DNA from: Paenibacillus xylanexedens
GTDB taxonomy: Bacteria; Bacillota; Bacilli; Paenibacillales; Paenibacillaceae
DNA length: 64,000 nt
Direction: 5' to 3'
Assembly: GCF_017874615.1 (NCBI RefSeq)
Contig: NZ_JAGIKV010000011.1
Coordinates: 124,001 to 188,000 of the forward strand
Shown: positions 1-8,444 of the stretch, one piece after another
How the letters are laid out: every line of letters starts with the position of its first letter
How positions within the stretch are numbered: the first letter of the stretch is position 1
Made by a program: the position numbers and the translations under genes
Notes under the pieces: generated by a model
Databases searched by the model: none
The model's input: only the letters and a program-made list of their open reading frames with translations
What the model was told of the DNA's origin: nothing

Positions 1-581
1 TGCGCGGCAGTTTGTTTTTTCAGTTCACTCTCCTCAGCCGTCTTTGGATTGATGGGTTGAAACAGAATATCTACCCAGTTCTTGAAGCGATGGCTGTCTG
101 TAAGAGGGATGCCAAGCAGATCGGCCATAACCATCGAAGGCAGCGGAGTGGCCAACGCTTGAACAATATCAATGGTCGTATTTGGCTCAATTTCTGCTAC
201 CAACTGCTGCGCAATGTTCCGAATTCGTGGCTCCCAGTTTTTCAGACTACGCGGTGTAAAAGCAGCCGATAACAACGAACGACTTTTTTGATGACGGGGA
301 GGATCAATACTTGATATGTTTAATTTGTCTGGAGGTGTGCCTTCATTGTTCTTTGCTCCAACGGCAATGGTCGTCCGGGTTCCTTCGGCTGAAAAATACT
401 CATGATTACTGAGAACCTGCTTCACATCATCGTATCTGAACACATTCCATGTGTCTGTATCTTCGTGATAGTACACTGGTTGCTCAGACAGCATTTTTCG
501 AAACCAGTGAAGTGGGAAAAACTCTTCAGATCTCGACCGAAACCCCGTGATGTCCTCAACACGTATCACTTCTTTATACAT
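1..581 (-). CDS. Cytochrome P450, N-terminal part (runs off the window edge)
   Basis: This is the first 193 codons of a bacterial cytochrome P450, a heme monooxygenase that uses electrons from ferredoxin or flavodoxin partners. The reading frame is open from the ATG at 581 to base 1. It contains the C-helix signature DPPRHQKSRSLLSAAFTPR (H-x3-R contacts a heme propionate) and the following NWEPRIRNIA and MVMADLLGIP segments typical of CYP107/CYP109-like soluble P450s. The I-helix AGxxT and the heme-binding Cys loop lie beyond the window. The start is supported by GAGAGGTGG nine bases upstream. No redox partner or biosynthetic neighbour is visible, so the substrate cannot be inferred. Confidence 0.93.
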   Translation of the reverse strand, partial: MYKEVIRVEDITGFRSRSEEFFPLHWFRKMLSEQPVYYHEDTDTWNVFRYDDVKQVLSNHEYFSAEGTRTTIAVGAKNNEGTPPDKLNISSIDPPRHQKSRSLLSAAFTPRSLKNWEPRIRNIAQQLVAEIEPNTTIDIVQALATPLPSMVMADLLGIPLTDSHRFKNWVDILFQPINPKTAEESELKKQTAA

Positions 582-708
582 TTGGAATCCACCTCTCAGC
601 ATCATTTCGTGATTGGTTACATGGGTACCTGAATTGACAGTTCAGCACCTGATTCCATTTTATACCATGCGTTCATTTATTGATATAAACCATTTGAACT
701 AAATGAGA

Positions 709-733
709 AAAACCCCTTAATATAAGGGGTTTT
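709..733 (-). terminator. Rho-independent terminator after the FAD oxidoreductase operon
   Basis: An 11-bp perfect stem (AAAACCCCTTA / TAAGGGGTTTT) with a three-base loop lies 64 bases beyond the stop codon of the 95-aa gene. A T-rich run follows on the minus strand. It separates the oxidoreductase pair from the P450 gene. Confidence 0.85.
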
Positions 734-796
734 CGTTTTATACGTATCGTATATTATTTCTGTCGATGTTTCAGAGAGATAAGCCATACGAACCGA

Positions 797-1084
797 TCAA
801 TCGCCTAGTTTCGCTAATGCTTCCTGTAGCTGCTCCAGTTGTTCAGACAGGGTTTCAATCAAGTTCTTCGTTTGGCTTGCCTTCTCCATTAAGATTTGCT
901 CTTCAGAACTGTCTTCCGATGCATTCCTGATTGGTGATGACTTCAATTCCGACAATTCGTTTTTGTATGTTTCTTGTTTCTCCAAAGCTATGCGCAGTTT
1001 TTCTTTTGTCGTACCGATCTGATGCTCCAGATATACGATATCGGACGAGTTCGCTCCATCGGATACACGTTGTGAATATGTCAT
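797..1084 (-). CDS. Small coiled-coil hypothetical protein, 95 aa
   Basis: No family was recognised. The protein is soluble and mostly helical. Residues about 20-45 and 65-92 carry heptad-like Leu/Ile spacing (LEHQIGTTKEKLRIALEK and ETLSEQLEQLQEALAKL), so a two-helix coiled coil is likely, joined by a Ser-rich acidic hinge. There is no signal peptide, transmembrane segment or Cys motif. Its ATG overlaps the stop of the upstream FAD oxidoreductase (ATGA at 1081-1084), so the two are probably translationally coupled and may act together. A role as a partner of the oxidoreductase is inference only. Confidence 0.7.
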   Translation of the reverse strand: MTYSQRVSDGANSSDIVYLEHQIGTTKEKLRIALEKQETYKNELSELKSSPIRNASEDSSEEQILMEKASQTKNLIETLSEQLEQLQEALAKLGD

Positions 1085-2223
1085 GACTCACCTCTTTCAA
1101 TTTCATCCATTGCTTTGCCAACAGTGTAGGGCTCAATATCGATATCCAGTTCCATGCCGAGAGCTAGTTTCGCCAGTTGACTCCCGATAAAAGGACCCAT
1201 GGTCAATCCAGAGGCTCCAAGTCCATTCGCGGTAATCAGACCTTGCCAGCTTGGGACAGCCCCCATTACTGGCAGAAAGCCAGGTGTGAACGGACGGAAC
1301 CCAACTCTTACCTCCTGGAATGTGCTATTGGCTAGCCCCGGTGCCAGTTCCAGACCTTTATTCAAAACTTCCTGCATGCCCCCTGCAGTGACTCTTGTAT
1401 CATAACCCTCCACATCATTTTCATGAGTGGCACCAATCACGATCTTCTGTTGATCAAAGGCCAGCAGATATTGATCAGAAGGTGGCATGATCACAGGCCA
1501 GCGGCCTGTATCCTCCCCATCCGTGACATGTAGATGCATAATTTGTGCCTTTTGATAATGCACTTTAAAGTGTATGCCGAGTGGCTTCAGCAGTTCGTTG
1601 GCCCATGCACCTGCACAGACAACGACTTCATCTGCCAGGAAACTCTGATCATTAACACTCACACCAATGACCCGATCTGCTTCGAATTGAAGCGTGGCGT
1701 CTCCATGGATCACTTCCGCTCCATTTCGCTGTGCAGAGCGGATCAATGCATCGCGCAGCGCTCTTCCATCTATACGTGCAGCACCACTGATATGTACCGA
1801 TTGATAACGTTCATCCAGCAATGGAAAACGTTCACGGGTTTCTTTGTCATCAAGAGGTGTAATGTCGCCAATCTCCGGCGCATCTGTTTTGCGAAGATGG
1901 GCCCGCTCTTCCATCTTATTGATTTTGTCCACATCCGTATGAATACTAAGCGCGCCCACTTGAGCATAACCGGTTTCCGTTTCTCCTTCGCCTTCAAGCT
2001 CCGCTATGATGCCAGGATAGAACCGCGCACCTGCCTTGGCGAGCTGATACCAGTCCTGATTGCGACGCTGTGACAGCCATGGACAGATGATACCGGCAGC
2101 TGCATCCGTTGCCTGTCCTATATCTTTTCGATCTACGATGATGACCTCTGCGCCATGTTTGGCTAATTGATAGGCTGTTGATGCCCCCAGAATACCCGAT
2201 CCGACTACGATGACTTTCTTCAT
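1081..2223 (-). CDS. FAD-dependent oxidoreductase, DAO family (D-amino acid dehydrogenase / glycine oxidase-like)
   Basis: The 380-aa protein opens with a Rossmann FAD-binding motif, VIVVGSGILGASTAYQLA, followed by the acidic end of beta-2 in IIVDRKDIG. This is the signature of the DAO superfamily, which oxidises amino acids or other small amines with FAD. The C-terminal GFRPFTPGFLPVMGAVP and ITANGLGASGLTMGP segments match the FAD-closing region of DadA and glycine oxidase proteins. The start at 2223 (MKKVIVV) is chosen because AAAGGGATG lies just upstream; a longer frame to 2247 lacks such a site. Substrate is unknown. It overlaps the 95-aa coiled-coil gene by four bases and is divergent from an AraC regulator. 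Confidence 0.88.
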   Translation of the reverse strand: MKKVIVVGSGILGASTAYQLAKHGAEVIIVDRKDIGQATDAAAGIICPWLSQRRNQDWYQLAKAGARFYPGIIAELEGEGETETGYAQVGALSIHTDVDKINKMEERAHLRKTDAPEIGDITPLDDKETRERFPLLDERYQSVHISGAARIDGRALRDALIRSAQRNGAEVIHGDATLQFEADRVIGVSVNDQSFLADEVVVCAGAWANELLKPLGIHFKVHYQKAQIMHLHVTDGEDTGRWPVIMPPSDQYLLAFDQQKIVIGATHENDVEGYDTRVTAGGMQEVLNKGLELAPGLANSTFQEVRVGFRPFTPGFLPVMGAVPSWQGLITANGLGASGLTMGPFIGSQLAKLALGMELDIDIEPYTVGKAMDEIERGES

Positions 2224-2378
2224 GTTTGCATCCCTTTCTTTAATCACTCATTCCTTATAGCGTATACCGTTTCGCATTCTGTTGGCAAGGCAGGCCGTAC
2301 TTTTAGATCCATAAATAGAGGCTGATCAGACCACAGTTCATACTCATTCATCCAATTAATAATTGTTGAAGCATTTAT

Positions 2379-2394
2379 ATGAAAACGTTTTATA
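2379..2394. promoter_or_regulatory. cre-like / LacI-type palindrome between divergent genes
   Basis: The sequence TGAAAACGTTTTA contains the perfect palindrome AAAACGTTTT and matches the left half of the CcpA cre consensus. It sits in the 296-bp divergent region between the FAD oxidoreductase and the AraC gene. Function is inferred from similarity only; the 3' half lacks the consensus C. Confidence 0.4.
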
Positions 2395-2519
2395 TATTGC
2401 CCGTCATTCAATTAAAATTATCCCATTTATGTAATATAATTCTTTCTAGGTTTCTTTTAACGCTGTAACCACGCCACTTACGCACATGATCCTTTAACGA
2501 AAAGAGGAATAACACGACG

Positions 2520-3335
2520 ATGCCGAAACCTAGCATGGGGAATCCGCTGGATACCGATATGCCGCTCATGATTACAGGGCAAAACCAGTTGACCGTTGAT
2601 GAATTGATGAATTGGAGCGACCATTCACGGGATTACAGCATTGTACAGTGCATCGGAGGAACAGGGCGAATCGCAGCAAAGAATCATGAATTTTCGATCA
2701 AAAAAGGGACCGCTCTCATTTTGTTCCCGGAGGTAACCTACCGTTACCACAATCTGAGTGATTCATTACGATTTGATTGTCTGTCTTTCAATGGCTATTT
2801 GTTGCCACGGTTCTTGCATACCTTGCAGATCGGGGAGCTGCGCGCCTTCAAGCCGGATGGAATGCTTCATATCCTGTTGCGTGAAATTACGTTGGCGCTG
2901 CAGTCCCGGCACAAGGATCAGATCTGGCACGTATCCGCATTACTGTACATGCTTTTGGTCAGATTAACCATTGAAGGTGAACGCTATAGTGCTTACGAAC
3001 GTTCTGATGCCCGATTAAGATTGGATGAACTCATTACTTTTATCAAACAAAATTATCATCAGGATATTTCTCTCCCCTTGTTGGCTGAGCAGATGGACGT
3101 TACCGAGCAGCACCTCAATCGGATATTCAAAAAAGAATTTCAAATGACTCCACTGGAGTATTTGATGCGTTATCGGTTGTTGAAAGCCAAGGAAATGCTC
3201 ATCGAAAATAACGCTACTACCGCTCATGAAATAGCCAAAGCCGTTGGTTTCAACAGTGCCAGTTACTTTGGGTCAGTGTTCAAAAAATACGAAGGGATCT
3301 CCCCTATCGAGCTACGCAAGCAGTATCTGGATTAA
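2520..3335 (+). CDS. AraC family transcriptional regulator
   Basis: The 271-aa protein has an N-terminal cupin-like sensor (about residues 15-130, including KKGTALILFPEVTYRY) and a C-terminal AraC double helix-turn-helix (about residues 165-270). The second HTH shows the classical AKAVGFNSASYFGSVFKKYEGISPIELRKQ pattern in outline. Such proteins usually activate neighbouring sugar or metabolite genes. Its stop codon overlaps the stop codon of the convergent HAD gene by three bases, leaving no room for a terminator between them. The spacing from AGAGGA to the ATG is rather long, so a downstream ATG is possible. Candidate targets are the divergent oxidoreductase operon and the convergent 3.3-9.6 kb cluster. 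Confidence 0.9.
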   Translation: MPKPSMGNPLDTDMPLMITGQNQLTVDELMNWSDHSRDYSIVQCIGGTGRIAAKNHEFSIKKGTALILFPEVTYRYHNLSDSLRFDCLSFNGYLLPRFLHTLQIGELRAFKPDGMLHILLREITLALQSRHKDQIWHVSALLYMLLVRLTIEGERYSAYERSDARLRLDELITFIKQNYHQDISLPLLAEQMDVTEQHLNRIFKKEFQMTPLEYLMRYRLLKAKEMLIENNATTAHEIAKAVGFNSASYFGSVFKKYEGISPIELRKQYLD

Positions 3336-3973
3336 AGCGCCTCCATATCGATCTCGGCCAGCGAGGATAACCGCAGTTCATGCATGGCGAATTCCAGACC
3401 ACGCGTTACCTCGTTAGGTACGATGATACAACGAATACCTGCTGCATTGGCTGCCTTTAAGCCATTAGGTGAGTCTTCGAACACAATCGCTTCGGAAGCC
3501 TCGATCCCAAGACTCTGGAGAGCAAGAAGGTACAGTTCAGGGTCCGGTTTCACTCGCTTCACATCCTCGGATGTATGAACGACTGTGAAATAATCGAAAA
3601 TGCCTAATTTCTGCAAGTAACCATGCACCCAGTCCCGTGTAGAGCTGGAAGCAACCGCAAGCTGAATCCCCTTCTCCCTCGCAGACTGAAGCAATTCATA
3701 CACCCCTGGAAGAATGGCGGCCTGTCCCAAATAGACTTCGTATTTCTGTTCTGATATCAGTTTGATATGATCATGATCTATCTTTTTTTGGAGCGCTTGC
3801 TCCAGATACAGAAATGGATGAAATTCCTCAAAGGATGTCCCCACATTTTTCGACCATAGCTCCAGACCAAGTTCCACTCCATGCTCTTCATAAATATCGC
3901 GAAACGCATAGTACCAGGGTGTCTCCGTATCCACAATGAGTCCATCAAAATCAAATATAAATGCTTTTACCAT
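3332..3973 (-). CDS. HAD-superfamily phosphatase / beta-phosphoglucomutase-like hydrolase
   Basis: All four HAD motifs are visible in this 213-aa protein: motif I FDFDGLIVDTE (catalytic Asp pair), motif II VASSST, motif III Lys in KRVKPDPELY, and motif IV FEDSPNGLKAA. The helical cap between motifs I and II (about residues 18-85) places it with beta-phosphoglucomutase and sugar-phosphate phosphatases. It is the last gene of the minus-strand run starting at the GT2 gene, with AGGGAGAACAGG upstream of its ATG. In that setting, dephosphorylation of a sugar or polyol phosphate intermediate is a reasonable guess, but substrate specificity in this family cannot be read from sequence. Confidence 0.88.
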   Translation of the reverse strand: MVKAFIFDFDGLIVDTETPWYYAFRDIYEEHGVELGLELWSKNVGTSFEEFHPFLYLEQALQKKIDHDHIKLISEQKYEVYLGQAAILPGVYELLQSAREKGIQLAVASSSTRDWVHGYLQKLGIFDYFTVVHTSEDVKRVKPDPELYLLALQSLGIEASEAIVFEDSPNGLKAANAAGIRCIIVPNEVTRGLEFAMHELRLSSLAEIDMEAL

Positions 3974-4012
3974 GAACCTGTTCTCCCTCCAATGATCTGC
4001 CGGGGGAGCGGA

Positions 4013-4606
4013 TTAGAAGCGTGCGGTCAAGTCCGGATGAGTAACGTTCACTGATAAAAAGTGACACGTACAGCCCGTTCCAGTCGGCGATTGTGCAACT
4101 AATCCAGCTCGAAGTTCCCCCTGAATCGGCATGCCGAAATATCGAATTAGTTTCCACTCTTCCCCATCGGGTGAATAAAAGAATGATATGCAGTCCTCTA
4201 CTTTGCGTATACGCAGATAAGGATTAGGTACGGAGACTTCAACCGAATTGCAATCATCGGATGAACCATCACGTGTCACCACCGACACGATGGTAGGCAC
4301 TTTTCCATCATACTCAAAACAAATTTTGCACCAGTTAAGATCATCCGCCATCACCATCAGGCATCCGGAATCATATTGATTTTTCATATCAACGGTTAAT
4401 TGGGTTGTAATTTCGAAGTCCTCAGGTACAGGCATGGACAGAAATGGTGCGGTTGCACGAATATGCTTGCCCGCTGGATCTTGGAAAAAGTCGGTGTCAG
4501 CCTTCGTTTCCACCAGCACACCTCCCTGATCCGTATAGGACCAGCTTTCGGGCTCGTTCATCCAGCTCCATTGCTTCCGTGCTTCTGTTGTCATTACGTT
4601 AGTCAT
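4013..4606 (-). CDS. DUF1349 domain protein (concanavalin-like beta-sandwich)
   Basis: The 197-aa protein matches the DUF1349 family, which adopts a LamG/concanavalin A-like fold. Recognisable parts are WSWMNEPESW near the N-terminus, the DSGCLMVMADDLNWCKICFEYDG core and the SFFYSPDGEEWKLIRYF strand pair. No signal peptide is present, so it is cytoplasmic. Members often sit beside carbohydrate genes, but their biochemical role is poorly defined. It lies between the MFS transporter and the HAD phosphatase with a GGGAGG ribosome binding site. A carbohydrate-binding or chaperoning role for the pathway product is inference. Confidence 0.82.
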   Translation of the reverse strand: MTNVMTTEARKQWSWMNEPESWSYTDQGGVLVETKADTDFFQDPAGKHIRATAPFLSMPVPEDFEITTQLTVDMKNQYDSGCLMVMADDLNWCKICFEYDGKVPTIVSVVTRDGSSDDCNSVEVSVPNPYLRIRKVEDCISFFYSPDGEEWKLIRYFGMPIQGELRAGLVAQSPTGTGCTCHFLSVNVTHPDLTARF

Positions 4607-4700
4607 TTTTAGCAGCCTCCCAAGTTAAAATATGTTCTAGAGGTAGTTCTAGTTTTTTTCTGTACTACATATTCGCTCCAGATACAGTAAACCCCTTTTT

Positions 4701-5945
4701 CTACATATTTTTGTAAGGTTCCAGCACTTGGGAGTGCTTTTGCGGATCTGGCAGGAAGAACATAATGACCATGAGTACGACATATAGACCAAGAATGACA
4801 CTGAACAATAGTGTTGGATTGTGATGATAGAGCAGGCCCGTCAGGTAACCGGATGGAATGGCTGTAAGCGTCATGACGGTCTGCACGGCCGAGAACATAT
4901 CGGCTTTCTCATGCGTACCCAATCGGTTCATCAGCAGGGAATCCCGGTACGTCTGCAAAATGAAGTTACCCGCAGCGAGCACGATTAGCGTGAGAAACAA
5001 CATCCCTATATTCCCCACAGGGATCAACAGAAACAGAATGGCTCCGGCCGTGCTAAGCACAATGGAAAAACCAACATACTTTTCTTCCGAACGCCGTTTC
5101 AGTCGCGGAATGATGACCAGATAGAGCAGCATGACGGTTACCGCAGTCACTACTGGGATAAACGAAATGACACGGTCATCAAACTTCAACTGTTCCTTGA
5201 AGAAAATGACCTGAAAGAAATTCAGTTGCAAGATCAGATTGGACAAAACCGTGATCAGAATAATCGGAAAAAGTCTCCGTTTGTAGAACGATTTGCCGAA
5301 CAGGCGCAGACTGGAACCCAAGCTCTGAAGCACGCGGGTTTTGCTATGCAATCCCATAAGTTCCTTGCCGACCTCGGTCTCATCCGTGTATCGGTTACGA
5401 ATGAAAAACATGGCGGTCATGAGGATGCCCCCGACAAAGTAAATAGTGGCGAGTGTAGGCACAATACCATAATCAGCAATGACAACTCCGGCAATCGGCG
5501 TGAGTACACCAGCCCCTGTAATGATCATGTTGAGAATGGCAAATACCTTAGATCGTTTGTGTTCCTCCACATCCTCTATGATCAGACAGTTAAAGGCGAC
5601 CGTTACAAACTTGGATGTTGCGTTCAGTAAGTAGGCGATCAGGAACAGCCAGAAGTTCTGGGAGAAGGCCCAGATGAACATGGGAACACTCCAGGCAAGC
5701 AGATCAAAGATCAGTGTTGTGCGTTTGCGCCCCAGCTTATTCGTAATGGAACCCGCAAACAATTGAAAGATAAAGGCAAAATAAAGATTCACCGAATTGA
5801 TTAAACCGATTTCTATGTCCGAAAGTCCGGCTTCCTTCATATATAAAGGAGCGTAGAAGAGAACGATCGTGCCCGGAATGGCCCATACCGGTTCGAGAAA
5901 AATGGAGTAGCGTGGATTCTTCGGCAAATCTTGAAGCAATTTCAA
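4701..5945 (-). CDS. MFS transporter, probable sugar or metabolite efflux
   Basis: A 414-aa polytopic membrane protein with about twelve hydrophobic segments. The loop between helices 2 and 3 carries the major facilitator motif GSITNKLGRKRTT. A long basic loop (about residues 190-215) separates the two six-helix halves. The chosen start is the TTG at 5945, because GGAAGGG lies just upstream; the longer frame to 6005 adds a charged stretch unlike MFS N-termini. It lies 80 bases downstream of the alcohol dehydrogenase and probably belongs to the same transcript. Export of the pathway product is the simplest reading, but uptake cannot be excluded. Confidence 0.87.
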   Translation of the reverse strand: MKLLQDLPKNPRYSIFLEPVWAIPGTIVLFYAPLYMKEAGLSDIEIGLINSVNLYFAFIFQLFAGSITNKLGRKRTTLIFDLLAWSVPMFIWAFSQNFWLFLIAYLLNATSKFVTVAFNCLIIEDVEEHKRSKVFAILNMIITGAGVLTPIAGVVIADYGIVPTLATIYFVGGILMTAMFFIRNRYTDETEVGKELMGLHSKTRVLQSLGSSLRLFGKSFYKRRLFPIILITVLSNLILQLNFFQVIFFKEQLKFDDRVISFIPVVTAVTVMLLYLVIIPRLKRRSEEKYVGFSIVLSTAGAILFLLIPVGNIGMLFLTLIVLAAGNFILQTYRDSLLMNRLGTHEKADMFSAVQTVMTLTAIPSGYLTGLLYHHNPTLLFSVILGLYVVLMVIMFFLPDPQKHSQVLEPYKNM

Positions 5946-6025
5946 TCGATATCCCTTCCTTCTGCGGTTTTCACCGCTGCGAATTCCAACTTCTCGCAGC
6001 GGCAAACCCGCTAATGTCTATATGC

Positions 6026-7057
6026 TTATAGGATAAGAGCTGTTTTGACCGAATTCATCGGCAACTTCTCTCCAGTATGCATGTCATAACCAATCGTTCC
6101 ATTAAAGGCCTGTTCATAATCACTCAGCAGTTCCTTGGCTGTCACCATCTGTTCCAGTTCCGGGATGCTTTGGGCAAATTTCAGTGCCGTACTGATCATC
6201 GAGTGATTAGCCACCGCGCCGATGATACTAATGCCATCATTAATCACGGCTGTTGATTTGAACGTCACCTCATAGCTGTCGTCATATCCCATAGGAATAA
6301 TTTTGCCGCCTTTGGCAATCAGCTCAAACCCTACATGAAGTTGGTTACCAACCGCGTCCACTACAATATCAAACTTTTTGTTATTATTGATCTCGTATAC
6401 TTTATCCAGTGTCAGATCCTGAGGATAAAACACATGATCCGCGATCCCTGAAGCGAACTCTTTGCGGTATGGATCAACTTCCGTGCCTACGGTAAGCCTT
6501 GCCAATCGTTTGCTAACTAGCTGACACAGGGAACCGATTGCACCAGAACCGAGGACCAGTACGGAGTCACTTGGCTTAGTCCCTGCTTTCATGAACGTCT
6601 GAAGTACACATCCCAGTGGTTCGATCATCATGGCCGTTTCCCAACTCATGGAATCCGGGATGGCATAGATATACTTTTCGTCCCCAACAAAATATTCAGC
6701 AAAGGTTCCGTGTGTCGTCATCCCTACTTGATAGTCATCAAAATTCTCGCAGTAGATGAACAGACCCTCACGGCAGTATGAGCAGGTACCGCAAGATTGC
6801 GTGGGATCTACCAATACCCGATCACCGATCTTGAAACCACGAACGTCGTCGCCCACCTCAACCACTGTGCCTACGCCTTCATGACCAATGATCGTTCCTT
6901 TATTCGCCGGCACTTTGCCTTTGACAATATTCAGATCTGTCCCGCAGATGCCGGAACCATAGATTTTAATTTTTACCTGGTTTGGCTTTTGAATGGTTGG
7001 CTCCTCAATCTCCTGGTAAGTCACCTGTTTGAGATCCTGATATACGAGTGCTTTCAT
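6026..7057 (-). CDS. Zinc-dependent medium-chain alcohol dehydrogenase
   Basis: The 343-aa protein is a complete zinc MDR enzyme oxidising a secondary alcohol with NAD(P). Catalytic zinc ligands are in GICGTD (Cys about 38), GHEGVG (His-Glu about 60) and MIEPLGC. The structural zinc loop has four Cys spaced C-x2-C-x2-C-x7-C in SCGTCSYCREGLFIYC. The nucleotide fold shows VLVLGSGAIGSL. It resembles sorbitol, threonine and 2-deoxy-scyllo-inosamine dehydrogenases. An AGGAGG site precedes the ATG. Coupled with the class III aminotransferase just upstream, an oxidise-then-aminate sequence on a sugar or cyclitol is plausible, since the ketone made here is what a transaminase would need. Confidence 0.92.
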   Translation of the reverse strand: MKALVYQDLKQVTYQEIEEPTIQKPNQVKIKIYGSGICGTDLNIVKGKVPANKGTIIGHEGVGTVVEVGDDVRGFKIGDRVLVDPTQSCGTCSYCREGLFIYCENFDDYQVGMTTHGTFAEYFVGDEKYIYAIPDSMSWETAMMIEPLGCVLQTFMKAGTKPSDSVLVLGSGAIGSLCQLVSKRLARLTVGTEVDPYRKEFASGIADHVFYPQDLTLDKVYEINNNKKFDIVVDAVGNQLHVGFELIAKGGKIIPMGYDDSYEVTFKSTAVINDGISIIGAVANHSMISTALKFAQSIPELEQMVTAKELLSDYEQAFNGTIGYDMHTGEKLPMNSVKTALIL

Positions 7058-7099
7058 TGAATAATTCCTCCTAGTCGATTGTCGATTATGATCTATGGA

Positions 7100-8407
7100 T
7101 TAAGCTTCAAACGTTTTCGAAAGTTGCATCGCATGAAGATGTTCCTGCTTCTGAATCTCTTTCCAGTCTGACAGGATCTGCAGCAGCGCTTCCTCGACCC
7201 ACAGCAATTCTTCCCGTGTATGGGCATCCGAGAAAATAAAGTAACCTTTAGTGAAAATGCCGAAGTGAGCCATTCTCTTCACCATGAACTCGCGGAAAGG
7301 ATCGGTTTGGAAGTTATCTTCAGCCAGGGATTGGATGCAGAAGCTTGCATACGTCCCTCTCACTTCCAATTGATCCGTCAATCCGAGTAACACAAGTTCA
7401 GATTCCAGACGATCCATGATCCGGGTTGCCGGATCTCGCCAAGTCGGCCATACTTTCGCATTTTTCATTAATCGTTCACAGGCAATGGCTGCCGCGAGCG
7501 CTGTCGTTTCGCTGGAATGAGCATTACTGAATCTGACCTGTCCCGACAGAGACATCAAGTGCTCAGGCCCCATAACCGCTGCGAGCGGTAAACCGTTGGC
7601 CATACCTTTAGAGATACAGAGCAGATCAGGCCAGATGTCATATTCTCCTGCTGTAGCCTGCTTGCCCATTCGAATACCGGAAGTTACCTCATCAAATATG
7701 ATAATGATGTCCAGAGACCGACATAGGTTTACGGCTTCCTCCAGCGCGTCCCTTTTCCACTCGTTGGGGCATAGAACAATACATGCGATATCCTCGGGAG
7801 ACGCGGTAATCTGAGCCTCAATTCGCTCCGTAGTAGGCTTGTTAACCCAGATCGTTGAACGCTCGATATCTACCGGGATGCCACGTTCTTTCGTCTGGCC
7901 ACCATAATAGCCGTAGGCAGACCAGTCGTGCCACCCATGATAAGCTGTCGCAATAACCTTGCTTTTGCCACTAGCGGCACGGGCCAGACGCACGGCCCCA
8001 CTCACTGCATCAGCACCACTCTTGGTGAAGCGCAGCGATGGATAATGACCCTCGAACCGCTCCAGAATCAACTCCGCACATTCAAGCTCAATGTCGGCAG
8101 GCAAAGAAAAGCTTGTCCCTTTTTTCAACTGGTGAATGACGGTTAATTGGACTTCATGTCTGGCATGGCCCCATGGTGCCGTACCCATGGCCATTTCACA
8201 ATCCAGCCATTCATTACCGTCGATATCTGTAAATCGGGATTTGTACGCCTCTGCACAACATACGGGTGTATGCCCCGGAAATAAACGTTCAGGTGCTTTG
8301 GCTAAAGTGCTGCATCCGCTCGGAATTACCTTCTCGACTTGTTCCAACCACTCCAGATTACGGGTAAACCGTACGGCACGATCGAGCGTGCTCTCTTTTT
8401 CTTTCAC
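7100..8407 (-). CDS. Class III PLP aminotransferase, glutamate-1-semialdehyde aminomutase type
   Basis: The 435-aa protein belongs to the fold-type I class III aminotransferases. The PLP-binding lysine is in LCISKGMANGLPLAAVMG, the cofactor Asp in IIIFDEVTSG, and the substrate/PLP pocket in TKSGADAVSGAVRLARA, all typical of HemL-like enzymes. A GTG start at 8407 is chosen because GGGAGGT is seven bases upstream; the open frame to 8476 would otherwise overlap the upstream glycosyltransferase. No other heme genes are nearby, so it is unlikely to be the housekeeping HemL. Enzymes of this subgroup are recruited in aminoglycoside and surface-sugar pathways to aminate keto or aldehyde sugars. Confidence 0.9.
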   Translation of the reverse strand: MKEKESTLDRAVRFTRNLEWLEQVEKVIPSGCSTLAKAPERLFPGHTPVCCAEAYKSRFTDIDGNEWLDCEMAMGTAPWGHARHEVQLTVIHQLKKGTSFSLPADIELECAELILERFEGHYPSLRFTKSGADAVSGAVRLARAASGKSKVIATAYHGWHDWSAYGYYGGQTKERGIPVDIERSTIWVNKPTTERIEAQITASPEDIACIVLCPNEWKRDALEEAVNLCRSLDIIIIFDEVTSGIRMGKQATAGEYDIWPDLLCISKGMANGLPLAAVMGPEHLMSLSGQVRFSNAHSSETTALAAAIACERLMKNAKVWPTWRDPATRIMDRLESELVLLGLTDQLEVRGTYASFCIQSLAEDNFQTDPFREFMVKRMAHFGIFTKGYFIFSDAHTREELLWVEEALLQILSDWKEIQKQEHLHAMQLSKTFEA

Positions 8408-8444
8408 CTTAAGTACCTCCCTGTTTATTTTCGTTGTGAGTGTA

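Noticed and set aside
7100..8407. Class III aminotransferase considered as housekeeping HemL
   Set aside because: No other heme biosynthesis gene is near; its neighbours are a glycosyltransferase, a sugar-type dehydrogenase and a transporter.
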